DNA from: Actinospica sp035712985
GTDB taxonomy: Bacteria > Actinomycetota > Actinomycetes > Streptomycetales > Catenulisporaceae
NCBI GenBank assembly: GCA_035712985.1
Contig: DASTAE010000049.1
Span: 1 to 19,067, forward strand
Direction of reading: 5' to 3'
Length of the DNA stretch: 19,067 nucleotides
Below, one piece after another: positions 7,429 to 14,346 of the stretch. The first letter of the stretch is position 1, and the number at the start of each line of letters is the position of its first letter. The notes beneath the pieces are model-generated. The model saw only the letters and a program-made list of their open reading frames with translations. It ran no database searches and was not told the origin of the DNA. A program made the translations under genes and the position numbers.

Positions 7429-7434
7429 TAGTCT
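7429..7434 (+). promoter_or_regulatory. Candidate -10 box for the signal peptidase pair
   Basis: TAGTCT matches TAnnnT and lies between the rplS terminator and the first lepB. It would give a leader of about 50 nt. The corresponding -35 sequence is weak. Confidence 0.3.
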
Positions 7435-7491
7435 GCCGCGACGGATGCGCGTGGGACGGTCGCTTCAGCGGACCGGTGGATGGAGGACCGG

Positions 7492-8370
7492 GTGGCGGCG
7501 AGAGGGCAGCGGCGCAGACAGGCGCCCGACGCCGTCCGAGGCCGCCGTCGACGGCTGAAACCGATCAAGCTCTGGCGCGAGGTCCCGCTGCTGCTGGCCA
7601 TAGCCCTGGTGCTGGCCCTGGGTATCAAGACCTTCGTGGTCCAGGCGTTCTTCATCCCCTCGCAGTCGATGGAGAACACGATCCTGCCCGGCGACCGGGT
7701 GCTGGTGAACAAGTTCTCGCCCTGGTTCGGCGCGCAGCCGCAGCGCGGGCAGGTCGTCGTCTTCAACGATCCGGGCGGCTGGCTGCCGAACACCCCGACC
7801 GCGGGCACCTCGAACGTGGCCGTGCGCTACGTCAAGGACGTCTTCACCTTCGTCGGCCTGCTGCCAGCCGACGACCAGCACGACCTGATCAAGCGGGTGA
7901 TCGGGGTCCCCGGCGACGAGGTCAAGTGCTGCGACAAGCAGGGCCGGGTCACCGTGAACGGCGTCCCGCTGGTCGAGACCGCGTACATCTTCCCCGGCGC
8001 CGCCCCCTCCACGATCACCTTCGACGTCCACGTGAAGGCCGGATTCCTCTGGGTCATGGGCGACAACCGCGCCGACTCCGCGGACTCCCGCTTCCACATG
8101 ACGGACAAATTCGGTGGAATGGTACCTATCAGTGATGTGGTGGGTCACGCGTTCGTGTTGATTTGGCCGCCAAGTCGCGCCGGAGGACTGGGAGTTCCGG
8201 CTACCTTTTCGCAGGAGGGTCTGACCGTGCTCTCCAGTCTGCCGACCGGGACGATCCCGGCGACCGCGCTCCTCGGTGCCGTCCCGCTGCGGCTGGCCGG
8301 AGGGCGGACGCTGCGCCGGGTGCGCCGAAGACGCGGGCGCGGGTGTGGTAGGCAGGACCGGAAGGCTTGA
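7492..8370 (+). CDS. lepB: Type I signal peptidase (first of two)
   Basis: This is a membrane serine protease with a Ser/Lys dyad that releases exported proteins by cutting their signal peptides. From this start it has 292 residues. An Arg-rich cytosolic tip is followed by one transmembrane helix (VPLLLAIALVLALGIKTFVV). Box B is IPSQSM (nucleophile Ser59, counted from this start), box D is DLIKRVIG (general base Lys134), and box E is MGDNRADSADSR (190-200). The GTG at 7492 has an ideal GGAGG 5 nt upstream (7482-7486). An ATG at 7480 would add four residues but has no good ribosome binding site. The C-terminus has a weakly hydrophobic segment and a very basic tail. It is followed 25 nt later by a paralogue, a known actinobacterial arrangement. 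Confidence 0.93.
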   Translation: MAARGQRRRQAPDAVRGRRRRLKPIKLWREVPLLLAIALVLALGIKTFVVQAFFIPSQSMENTILPGDRVLVNKFSPWFGAQPQRGQVVVFNDPGGWLPNTPTAGTSNVAVRYVKDVFTFVGLLPADDQHDLIKRVIGVPGDEVKCCDKQGRVTVNGVPLVETAYIFPGAAPSTITFDVHVKAGFLWVMGDNRADSADSRFHMTDKFGGMVPISDVVGHAFVLIWPPSRAGGLGVPATFSQEGLTVLSSLPTGTIPATALLGAVPLRLAGGRTLRRVRRRRGRGCGRQDRKA

Positions 8371-8395
8371 CGAGGAACCGAATGAGGGGCGCACG

Positions 8396-9439
8396 ATGAC
8401 CGTGGAGAGACCGGACACTGGCCTGCCCGAGGCCGTGGACCCGGAGGAGCAGCCGCAGTCCGGGCCGCTCGTCCCGCCGCCGACCAACGGCGCGTCCGTG
8501 GATCCGGGGGGATCCGGATCGGGCGGGGAGGGCGCCGAGGCGCCGCCGGAGACCGGCAAGCCGTTCCGGATGATCGGCGCGGTGCGCCGCCCCGAGTCGG
8601 TGCTCGGCTGGGTGCTGTTCCCCTTCGCCGTCGTCTGGCGCTTCCTGTTCCCGAAGAAGCCGCGGCCGTTCCTGGTGGAGCTACCCTTCCTGGTGGTCTT
8701 CGCGCTGGTCCTGGCCTTCCTGATCAAGACCTTCCTGGTCCAGGCGTTCTACATCCCCTCGGGCTCGATGCAGAACACCCTGCAGCCGGGCGACCGGGTG
8801 CTGGTCAACCGGGCGGCGCAGTGGCTCGGCAGCACCCCGGCCCGCGGCGAGGTCGTGGTCTTCCAGGACCCCGGCAACTGGCTCGAGGACAGCACCACCA
8901 GCACCGCGACCAGCAGCAACTGGCTCAAGGGCGCGCTGACCTGGGTCGGCCTGCTGCCCGCCGACAACGGCGACCTGATCAAGCGGGTCATCGGCGTGGG
9001 CGGCGACCACGTGGTCTGCTGCAACTCGGCGGGCCAGATCACGGTCAACGGCGTGGTGCTGAACGAGAACTACCTGTATCCGGGCGACGAGCCCAACGCC
9101 GGCTACCTCAAGCCCTTCGACGTGACCGTGCCGCAGGGCTACCTCTGGGTGATGGGCGACCACCGCGGCGTCTCGCTGGACTCCCGCTACCACCAGGACC
9201 AGGAATTCGGCGGCATGGTGCCGGTGGGCAACGTGGTCGGCCGCGCCGACATCGTGGTCTGGCCGATCAGCCACTGGAAGACGCTGCCCATCCCGGGCAC
9301 GTTCAAGCAGGTCGGACTGTCCGCGCTGGGCGTCCCCGGGGCCATCCCGGGCGCGGCGCTGGTCGGCACGATGCCGCTCGCGCTCAGGCGCCGCAAGCGG
9401 CGGAGGCTGCTGGCGGCGAAGCGGGCCACCACCGGTTAA
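8396..9439 (+). CDS. lepB: Type I signal peptidase (second of two)
   Basis: This 347-residue paralogue of the preceding gene has the same catalytic boxes: YIPSGSM (nucleophile Ser124), DLIKRVIG (Lys196) and MGDHRGVSLDSR (253-264). It differs by a long Pro/Gly/Glu-rich cytosolic N-terminus (about residues 1-55) and two N-terminal hydrophobic segments (about 69-84 and 92-115). A C-terminal hydrophobic stretch (about 305-330) is followed by the basic cluster RRRKRRR, which may form a C-terminal membrane anchor. Both paralogues share LPADxxDLIKRVIGVxGD and a Cys-Cys pair. ATG 8396 is chosen because GAGGGG precedes it; upstream in-frame starts lie inside the first lepB. The two probably process overlapping but distinct precursor sets. 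Confidence 0.93.
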   Translation: MTVERPDTGLPEAVDPEEQPQSGPLVPPPTNGASVDPGGSGSGGEGAEAPPETGKPFRMIGAVRRPESVLGWVLFPFAVVWRFLFPKKPRPFLVELPFLVVFALVLAFLIKTFLVQAFYIPSGSMQNTLQPGDRVLVNRAAQWLGSTPARGEVVVFQDPGNWLEDSTTSTATSSNWLKGALTWVGLLPADNGDLIKRVIGVGGDHVVCCNSAGQITVNGVVLNENYLYPGDEPNAGYLKPFDVTVPQGYLWVMGDHRGVSLDSRYHQDQEFGGMVPVGNVVGRADIVVWPISHWKTLPIPGTFKQVGLSALGVPGAIPGAALVGTMPLALRRRKRRRLLAAKRATTG

Positions 9440-9442
9440 CCT
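9437..9442 (+). promoter_or_regulatory. Candidate -10 box TAACCT, leaderless rnhB promoter
   Basis: TAACCT overlaps the lepB stop codon and ends 6 nt before the GTG at 9449, so the transcript would start at that codon. There is no clear ribosome binding site, which supports a leaderless message and the choice of 9449 over the adjacent GTG at 9446. Confidence 0.38.
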
Positions 9443-9448
9443 GAGGTG

Positions 9449-10276
9449 GTGTCGGTAGTCCCGAAGCAAGCAGCACGACGGGTTCGGCCCGGCCTCGCGG
9501 CCGAGGAGCCGAGCCCGTTGTTCGAAGGTCCGCGCCCGCCCCGTGTCGGTGACGGGCGCGATCTGTACGCGTACGGCCTGGAGCTCGAGGCGGCGGGCGT
9601 GTTCCCGGTCGCGGGCGCGGACGAGGCCGGCCGCGGGGCCTGCGCCGGCCCGCTGGTGGCCGGGGCCGCGGTGCTCGCGCCCGGGCTGCGCATCGAGGGC
9701 CTGGGCGATTCCAAGCTGCTCACCGAGCGGCAGCGCGACCGGCTCTACGACGAGATCACCGCCCGGGCCGCCGCGTGGGCCGTGGCGGTGATCCCGGCCG
9801 CCGAGGTCGACCGCATCGGCGTCCAGGAGGCCAACTACCGCGCCCTGCGCGAGGCCGTGGCCGGCATCGCGGGCCCCCGCCCGGCCCTCGCCCTGATCGA
9901 CGGCTTCATGGTCCCCGCCTTCGGGGTGCCCGCGCAGGCCGTGGTCAAGGGCGACCGCCTGGTGGCCTGCATCTCCGCCGCCTCGATCCTGGCCAAGGTC
10001 ACCCACGACCGGATCCTCGCCGAGATGCACGAGCAGTGGCCCGAGTACGGCTTCGCCGGCCACAAGGGCTACGCCACGCCCGTGCACCAGTCCGCGCTCA
10101 ACACGCACGGTCCGTGCCCGGAGCACCGGCTGAGCTACGCGAACGTCCCCGCGCGCGCGGTGGGTGACAATGGAGCCGACGGGCCCGGATCGCCCCCCGG
10201 TGCGGACGCGTCGCCGCCGACCCAGGGCGATCTCCTGCTCGACCTGACCGACACCCAGTGGGGAGCGCGTAGATGA
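9449..10276 (+). CDS. rnhB: Ribonuclease HII
   Basis: This enzyme removes ribonucleotides and RNA primers from DNA by cutting the RNA strand of RNA-DNA hybrids. It has 275 residues from the second of two adjacent GTG codons. The metal-binding residues are visible: GADEAGRGACAGP (Asp58, Glu59), LIDGF (Asp151) and VKGD (Asp169). The other family blocks DSKLL, SAASILAKVTHDR and GHKGYATPVH are present. The first 50 or so residues are extra compared with compact RNase HII, and a Gly/Pro/Asp-rich tail follows LSYANV. The stop overlaps the DUF2469 start by 4 nt (ATGA), so the two are translationally coupled. Confidence 0.95.
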   Translation: MSVVPKQAARRVRPGLAAEEPSPLFEGPRPPRVGDGRDLYAYGLELEAAGVFPVAGADEAGRGACAGPLVAGAAVLAPGLRIEGLGDSKLLTERQRDRLYDEITARAAAWAVAVIPAAEVDRIGVQEANYRALREAVAGIAGPRPALALIDGFMVPAFGVPAQAVVKGDRLVACISAASILAKVTHDRILAEMHEQWPEYGFAGHKGYATPVHQSALNTHGPCPEHRLSYANVPARAVGDNGADGPGSPPGADASPPTQGDLLLDLTDTQWGARR

Positions 10277-10581
10277 GCGCGGAAGACCTCGAGAAGTACG
10301 AGACCGAGATGGAGCTGCAGCTCTACCGGGAGTACCGCGACGTGGTCGGCCTGTTCCGGTACGTGGTGGAGACCGAGCGGAGGTTCTACCTCACCAACCA
10401 GGTCGAGCTCGAGCCGAAGACCAGCGACGGCGAGGTCTACTTCGAGGTGACGATGGCGGACGCGTGGGTGTGGGACATGTACCGCCCGGCGCGCTTCGTG
10501 AAGAACGTCAAGGTGGTCACCTTCAAGGACGTCAACGTCGAGGAGCTGGCCAAGCCCGACCTCGAGGTCCCCACCGACTGA
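10273..10581 (+). CDS. DUF2469 family protein
   Basis: This is a 102-residue acidic protein starting MSAEDLEKYETEMELQLYRE, with central YVVETERRFYLTNQVELEPK, EVTMADAWVWDMYRP and FVKNVKVVTFKDVNVEEL. It matches the small family DUF2469, which is nearly confined to actinobacteria and is almost always encoded right after rnhB. No catalytic motif, signal or membrane segment is visible. Its function is unknown. The ATGA overlap with rnhB suggests fixed stoichiometry or a functional link to RNase HII, which is inference only. Confidence 0.92.
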   Translation: MSAEDLEKYETEMELQLYREYRDVVGLFRYVVETERRFYLTNQVELEPKTSDGEVYFEVTMADAWVWDMYRPARFVKNVKVVTFKDVNVEELAKPDLEVPTD

Positions 10582-10610
10582 CCCGCGCGAGCGTGGACCG
10601 GGCACGCGGG
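10582..10610 (+). terminator. Possible hairpin terminator after DUF2469
   Basis: GCGTG (10591-10595) and CACGC (10603-10607) form a 5-bp stem with a 7-nt loop. An alternative pairing joins CCCGCG just after the stop with CGCGGG at 10605-10610. It starts immediately after the DUF2469 stop. It is of moderate strength with no U tract. Confidence 0.33.
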
Positions 10611-10668
10611 CACATCCACACATGCCCCGTCCCTAACCTTTCACTGAGATATCGGACATAGTGCCCGT

Positions 10669-10713
10669 CCCCTGTTGCACCCTGAAATCCGAAGGATCTT
10701 CAGAAACCAGGGG
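10669..10713 (+). promoter_or_regulatory. Structured yraN leader that can hide the ribosome binding site
   Basis: CCCCTG (10669-10674) pairs with CAGGGG (10708-10713), and an inner stem CTGAAATCC (10682-10690) pairs with GGAT-C-TTCAG (10694-10703) around a GAA loop. The outer right arm includes the start of GGGGAGG (10710-10716), the yraN Shine-Dalgarno. Folding would therefore compete with ribosome binding. Regulation is inference; only the complementarity is seen. Confidence 0.4.
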
Positions 10714-10721
10714 AGGGCCCC

Positions 10722-11102
10722 ATGACCAGCCGCAATGCCAGGATCGGCCGCCTAGGCGAACGAGCCGCCCAGCACTACCTCGAGGCGCGCGGATACCGCG
10801 TGCTGGACCACAACTGGCGTAGCCCGGCGCCCGACCACCCCGGCGAGCTGGACCTGGTCCTCCGAGACCGCCGCGAACTGGTGGTCGTCGAGGTCAAGAC
10901 CCGCACCGGCCCGACCCTGGCCCACCCCGCCGAGGCCGTGACTCCGGACAAGGCGGCCCGCCTCCGCCGCCTGGCCGTCCTCTGGCTCCGCGCGCACCCC
11001 GCCGCCCGCCGCGCGGTCCGCATCGACGTGGTCGCCGTCCGCCTGGACCCCCGAGAACCCCACCCCCTCGTCAGCATCGAACACCTGCGGGCGGTGGCCT
11101 GA
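10722..11102 (+). CDS. yraN: UPF0102 / YraN-family putative endonuclease
   Basis: This 126-residue protein has the fold signature of a restriction-endonuclease-like (PD-(D/E)XK) domain: GERAAQHYLEARGYRVLDHN, then GELDLVLRDR (Glu42, Asp44) and VVVEVKTRTG (Glu57, Lys59). The family accompanies comM and dprA in many actinobacteria and is often called a Holliday-junction-resolvase-related protein, without firm biochemical proof. The ATG start has GGGGAGG 5 nt upstream. The stop TGA (11100-11102) overlaps by one base the ATG of a small ORF, in a TGATG arrangement. The last 16 nt of the gene belong to the repeat that recurs before comM. Confidence 0.9.
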   Translation: MTSRNARIGRLGERAAQHYLEARGYRVLDHNWRSPAPDHPGELDLVLRDRRELVVVEVKTRTGPTLAHPAEAVTPDKAARLRRLAVLWLRAHPAARRAVRIDVVAVRLDPREPHPLVSIEHLRAVA

Positions 11103-11373
11103 TGGCGGGGGATGACGCGGCCGCCCCGGCACCTGCCCGGCGTGAGGTGCGTGATCACCCGCTCGAATGTGGTGGCCTGACGGCCGGGTACCGCATCCCT
11201 CCCATCCAACTCGGGCTCGGGCAGCGCGCCGTGCCGGGCGTGCGAACTCGCCCGTTCACGAGCGCTGGCGTCATCGCCGGGTATCGCGAGGCTTCCAGCG
11301 CGTGCCCGGTCGGCGTGCTGTGCCGCAGGTGCGTGGTCGCCTGTTCGCGGGCGGTGGCCTGATGGCGGGGTAT
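11087..11373 (+). repeat. Degenerate tandem repeat spanning the yraN/comM junction (4 copies)
   Basis: The 24-nt block at 11087-11110, containing the yraN stop and an ATG, recurs exactly at 11347-11370, where it contains the comM start. Two diverged copies lie between, centred on GGTGGCCTGA at 11171 and GCTGGCGTCA at 11264, giving spacings of 78, 93 and 89 nt. Ungapped comparison of 11145-11190 with 11327-11372 gives 36/46 identities; 11241-11284 against 11330-11373 gives 33/44. In translation the last three copies read VRDHPLECGGLTAGYR, VRTRPFTSAGVIAGYR and VRGRLFAGGGLMAGYG. The simplest reading is old tandem duplication of the gene junction followed by divergence. Confidence 0.85.
11102..11362 (+). 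CDS. Small ORF of 86 codons bridging yraN and comM, doubtful
   Basis: The ORF starts at the ATG overlapping the yraN stop (TGATG) and ends with the TGA that overlaps the comM ATG (again TGATG). The 86-residue product has no recognised domain and is made from the diverged repeat units (GGLTAGYR, AGVIAGYR). It could be a chance by-product of the duplication. It could also be translated to carry ribosomes from yraN to comM and preserve coupling. No independent evidence of protein function is visible. Confidence 0.25.
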   Translation: MAGDDAAAPAPARREVRDHPLECGGLTAGYRIPPIQLGLGQRAVPGVRTRPFTSAGVIAGYREASSACPVGVLCRRCVVACSRAVA

Positions 11374-12930
11374 GGGCGCGCGTCTGCGGTGGCGCTGCTC
11401 GGCCTCTCCGGGGTGATGGTGCAGGCCGAGGCCGTGGTCACGGCGGGCCTGTCCCGCTTCAGCCTGATCGGCCTGCCGGACGCCGGCCTGTCCGAGTCCC
11501 GCGACCGGGTCCGGGCCGCGGTGATCAACAGCACGATCCCCTGGCCGCAGACGTCCCTCACCGTCTCCCTCGCCCCGGCCTCGATCAGGAAGCAGGGCAG
11601 CAGCTTCGACCTGGCGATCGCCATGGCGGTCCTCCGCGCCGACGGCAAGGTGCGTCCGGCGGGCCTCAGCGAGACGGTCTTCATCGCCGAGCTGGGCCTC
11701 GACGGCTCCGTGCGTCCCGTCCGCGGCGTCCTGCCCTCGGTCCTCGCGGCGCTGCGCGCCGGGTTTGAGAAGGTCTGCGTCGCCGAGGACAACCTCATCG
11801 AGGCGGAGCAGGTCGGCGGCATCGAGTCCATCGGCGTGCGCACCCTCCGCCAAGCCGTCGCCTACGCCAACGGCGAGCCCATCCCCGACGAACCGGCGGC
11901 GCCGGCCCCTCGTGCCGCGTCACCGGCGGTCGCGAATCCTGACGCACCCGATATGGCCGACGTCCTCGGCCAGTTCGAGGCCCGGCTGGCCCTGGAGATC
12001 AGCGCGACCGGCGGCCACCACCTGTTCCTCTGCGGCGCCCCCGGCTCCGGCAAGACGATGCTCGCCGAGCGTCTGCCCGGCCTGCTTCCACCGCTGGACG
12101 AGCGAGCAGCCCTCGAGGTCACCGCCGTCCACTCGCTCGCAGGCACACTGCACCCGGCAAACCCCCTGGTCACCGAGCCGCCGTTCTGCGCCGTCCACCA
12201 CTCGGCGAGCGTCCCCGCCCTGGTCGGCGGCGGGTCGGCCGTGCTCCGTCCAGGCGCGGTCTCCCGCGCGCACCGAGGAGTCCTCTTCCTCGACGAAGCC
12301 CCCGAGTTCGGCCGCGTGGCGCTCGACTCCCTCCGCGAACCGATCGAGTCCCGCGAGGTAGTGATCGCGCGCAATAGCGGAGTCGCCACTTTTCCCGCTG
12401 ACTTCCTCCTCATCGCCGCCGCGAATCCGTGCCCCTGCGGGATGGCCATGTCGCTGCACGGTGCATGTACCTGCAGCTCACGGAGTCGCAGCGCGTATCT
12501 GGGGCGAATATCGGGGCCGCTGCTCGACCGTATCGACCTGCGTGTCGACGTCACCCCGGTCGGCTCGGCGGAGCTGCTCTCGGCCGCGGTGGGCGGGCTC
12601 GCCAGCGAGAGCACGGCTCAGGTGGCTGACCGGGTCCGGCAGGCGCGGGATCGGGCCGGGCAGCGGCTGCGGGACACGCCGTGGCGGCTCAACGCGCAGG
12701 TTCCGGCGCGGTTTCTGCGCATGCACTGGCCGCTGACATCGGACTCGCTCGAGGGCGCGGAGCGGGCGCTGGAGTCCGGCGTGCTGACCGCGCGCGGGCT
12801 CGACCGCGTGCTGCGCGTGGCGTGGACCCTGGCCGATCTCGCCGGGCGCGATCGACCGGGTCGCATCGAGATCGACACCGCCCTCAGCTTTCGACTGTCC
12901 ACGACCTTCAACTCAGGAGTCCTCGCATGA
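11362..12930 (+). CDS. comM: ComM/YifB family Mg-chelatase-like AAA+ ATPase
   Basis: This 522-residue AAA+ helicase-like protein promotes branch migration during integration of incoming DNA in transformable bacteria. It has an N-terminal Lon-protease-like (ChlI) domain (about 1-170; FSLIGLPDAGLSESRDRVRA, then LAPASIRKQGSSFDLAIAMA). The AAA+ domain has Walker A GAPGSGKT (225-232) and Walker B VLFLDEAPEF (307-316). The NPCPCG zinc-loop block (355-360) is followed by CTC and RISGPLLDRIDL, and there is a C-terminal Mg-chelatase domain. Family homology begins at MAGYGRASAVALLGL, so ATG 11362 is chosen over the in-frame GTG at 11167, which would translate the repeat. Its stop overlaps dprA by 4 nt. 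Confidence 0.94.
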   Translation: MAGYGRASAVALLGLSGVMVQAEAVVTAGLSRFSLIGLPDAGLSESRDRVRAAVINSTIPWPQTSLTVSLAPASIRKQGSSFDLAIAMAVLRADGKVRPAGLSETVFIAELGLDGSVRPVRGVLPSVLAALRAGFEKVCVAEDNLIEAEQVGGIESIGVRTLRQAVAYANGEPIPDEPAAPAPRAASPAVANPDAPDMADVLGQFEARLALEISATGGHHLFLCGAPGSGKTMLAERLPGLLPPLDERAALEVTAVHSLAGTLHPANPLVTEPPFCAVHHSASVPALVGGGSAVLRPGAVSRAHRGVLFLDEAPEFGRVALDSLREPIESREVVIARNSGVATFPADFLLIAAANPCPCGMAMSLHGACTCSSRSRSAYLGRISGPLLDRIDLRVDVTPVGSAELLSAAVGGLASESTAQVADRVRQARDRAGQRLRDTPWRLNAQVPARFLRMHWPLTSDSLEGAERALESGVLTARGLDRVLRVAWTLADLAGRDRPGRIEIDTALSFRLSTTFNSGVLA

Positions 12931-14192
12931 GCATCACCGTTCCCGAAGCCGACTACGACGACGACCGCATGGTCCGGCTGATGCTCAGCCGACTCATCGA
13001 GCCCGACGACCGCCTGTTCACCGAAGCCCGTGAGTTCGCGGCGCCCGCCGACATCCTGCGCGCGATCCTGGAGCGAGGTTCCTCTCCACCGGGCTGGCCG
13101 TCCCGCCTCGCGGAGCGCTTGAAGGCTCGTCGCGATGGCATCGAGCTCAAGTACCCGGCCGTCGATCCCGCCGCCGACCTGGCTGCGGCCGCCGCGATCG
13201 GGGCACGCTTCCTGATCCCGGGAGACGAGGAGTGGCCGACGTCCCTCGACGACCTAGGCGAGCGCGCGCCGTTCGGCGTATGGGTCCTAGGGCACCTCGG
13301 TCACAGTGCGTCCTCCATCTCGATCGTCGGCGCGCGCCGTGCGACGGGGTACGGGCTCACCGCCGCTGCGGGGCTCGGCTGGGAGATCGCGCGGGCCGAC
13401 GTAGTCGTCGTCTCCGGCGCGGCAGTCGGGGTGGATGGAGCGGCGCATCACGGCGCGCTCAGAGCCGGTGGCGCGACCGTGGCCGTGCTGGCCTGCGGTA
13501 TCGATCGCAGCTACCCGGCGTCGCACCGGGATCTGATCCAGACGATCGGGCAGCGCGGCGCGGTACTGACCGAACTGCCACCGGGTTCTCGGCCGACTCG
13601 GTTCCGCTTTCTGTCGCGCAACCGGCTGATCGCGGCCCTCGGCGTGGCGACGGTGGTCGTCGAGGCGGCGGCCCGCAGCGGGTCCCTGGTCACCGCGCGC
13701 CTCGCCGCCGAGCTCGGCCGCGCCGTGTTCGCGGTGCCGGGCCCGGTCAACTCGCGCGAGTCAGTTGGCACAAACCTGCTGCTCTGCGACGGCGCCATCC
13801 CGGCAGTCGACGGCCCCCAGGTCCTTGCCGAACTCGGCATCGAGAGGCGGGCTCCGCACCATCACGAGGGCCATGCCGGCGAACGCGCGGTCGGGCGATC
13901 GTCGCCGGGTCGCGATAGCCCTTCGCGCGGTCGCGTCGCGGCCCCCGCGGAACCACGAGCCGGGCGATCCGACACACCGTCAGGCGCGGTGGACGGCGGC
14001 CCTTCGATGGACCCGCGAGCGGTGCTGGTGCGAGAGGCGCTGCCGACGGCGCGGTCGGGGCGGGCCTCGGAGGTGCTGGCACTGGCCGGGGAGACCGGGC
14101 TGGCTCCAGCGGAGGTGCTGGCCCTGCTCGGGCAGCTCGCGGCCGTCGGACAGGCCGTCAGAACGGGAGGCGGGTGGGCCCTTGGGCACTGA
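12927..14192 (+). CDS. dprA: DNA-processing protein DprA/Smf
   Basis: DprA binds incoming single-stranded DNA and loads RecA. This protein has 421 residues. The Rossmann-like domain shows SIVGARRATGYG, VVVSGAAVGVDGAAHHGAL, VAVLACGIDRSYPASHRDL, RFLSRNRLIAALG, VVEAAARSGSLVTARLAAELG and VFAVPGPVNSRESVGTNLL, in normal family order. An extra linker of about 60 residues (roughly 308-365; Arg/Gly/Pro/Ser-rich) precedes a winged-helix-like C-terminal domain (VLALAGETGLAPAEVLALLG, then GGGWAL). The ATG at 12927 overlaps the comM stop (ATGA) and has CAGGAG 8 nt upstream. Natural transformation is not proven for this lineage; a general recombination role is also possible. Confidence 0.94.
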   Translation: MSITVPEADYDDDRMVRLMLSRLIEPDDRLFTEAREFAAPADILRAILERGSSPPGWPSRLAERLKARRDGIELKYPAVDPAADLAAAAAIGARFLIPGDEEWPTSLDDLGERAPFGVWVLGHLGHSASSISIVGARRATGYGLTAAAGLGWEIARADVVVVSGAAVGVDGAAHHGALRAGGATVAVLACGIDRSYPASHRDLIQTIGQRGAVLTELPPGSRPTRFRFLSRNRLIAALGVATVVVEAAARSGSLVTARLAAELGRAVFAVPGPVNSRESVGTNLLLCDGAIPAVDGPQVLAELGIERRAPHHHEGHAGERAVGRSSPGRDSPSRGRVAAPAEPRAGRSDTPSGAVDGGPSMDPRAVLVREALPTARSGRASEVLALAGETGLAPAEVLALLGQLAAVGQAVRTGGGWALGH

Positions 14193-14346
14193 CGCGGTAG
14201 CGGGATCAGATCACCGGATCGTGTGGAAGACGGCGTCGGTTACCGGGCGTGTGCAAGCCGGTGCGATACGCTCATGGCCAGTCGATATACCTTTCCGGAA
14301 CCACCCGTGGCAGCTCGCGTAAAGGTTGAGTAGATCAGGGCTCGAC
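14193..14346 (+). promoter_or_regulatory. whiG upstream region
   Basis: This 154-bp gap precedes whiG. TACGCT (14267-14272) within GTGCGATACGCT is a candidate -10 box, with poor -35 candidates. A ribosome binding site CAGGGC (14336-14341) precedes the ATG at 14347 by 5 nt. I see no match to the WhiG-dependent promoter pattern (TAAA spaced from GCCGATAA). Confidence 0.3.

Noticed and set aside
8681..10126. Minus-strand open frame opposite lepB/rnhB
   Set aside because: Antisense shadow with no recognisable motif.
11167..11361. N-terminal extension of comM from an upstream in-frame GTG
   Set aside because: It would translate the repeat array into a Trp/Arg/His-rich leader, and family similarity begins at the ATG at 11362.
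11087..11373. Insertion sequence or transposon footprint
   Set aside because: No transposase and no terminal inverted repeats. The 24-nt end identity resembles a long target duplication, but the internal copies show tandem duplication instead.
14193..14346. WhiG-dependent promoter or autoregulation at whiG
   Set aside because: TAAAGG is present near 14320, but no GCCGATAA-like -10 lies at the required spacing.
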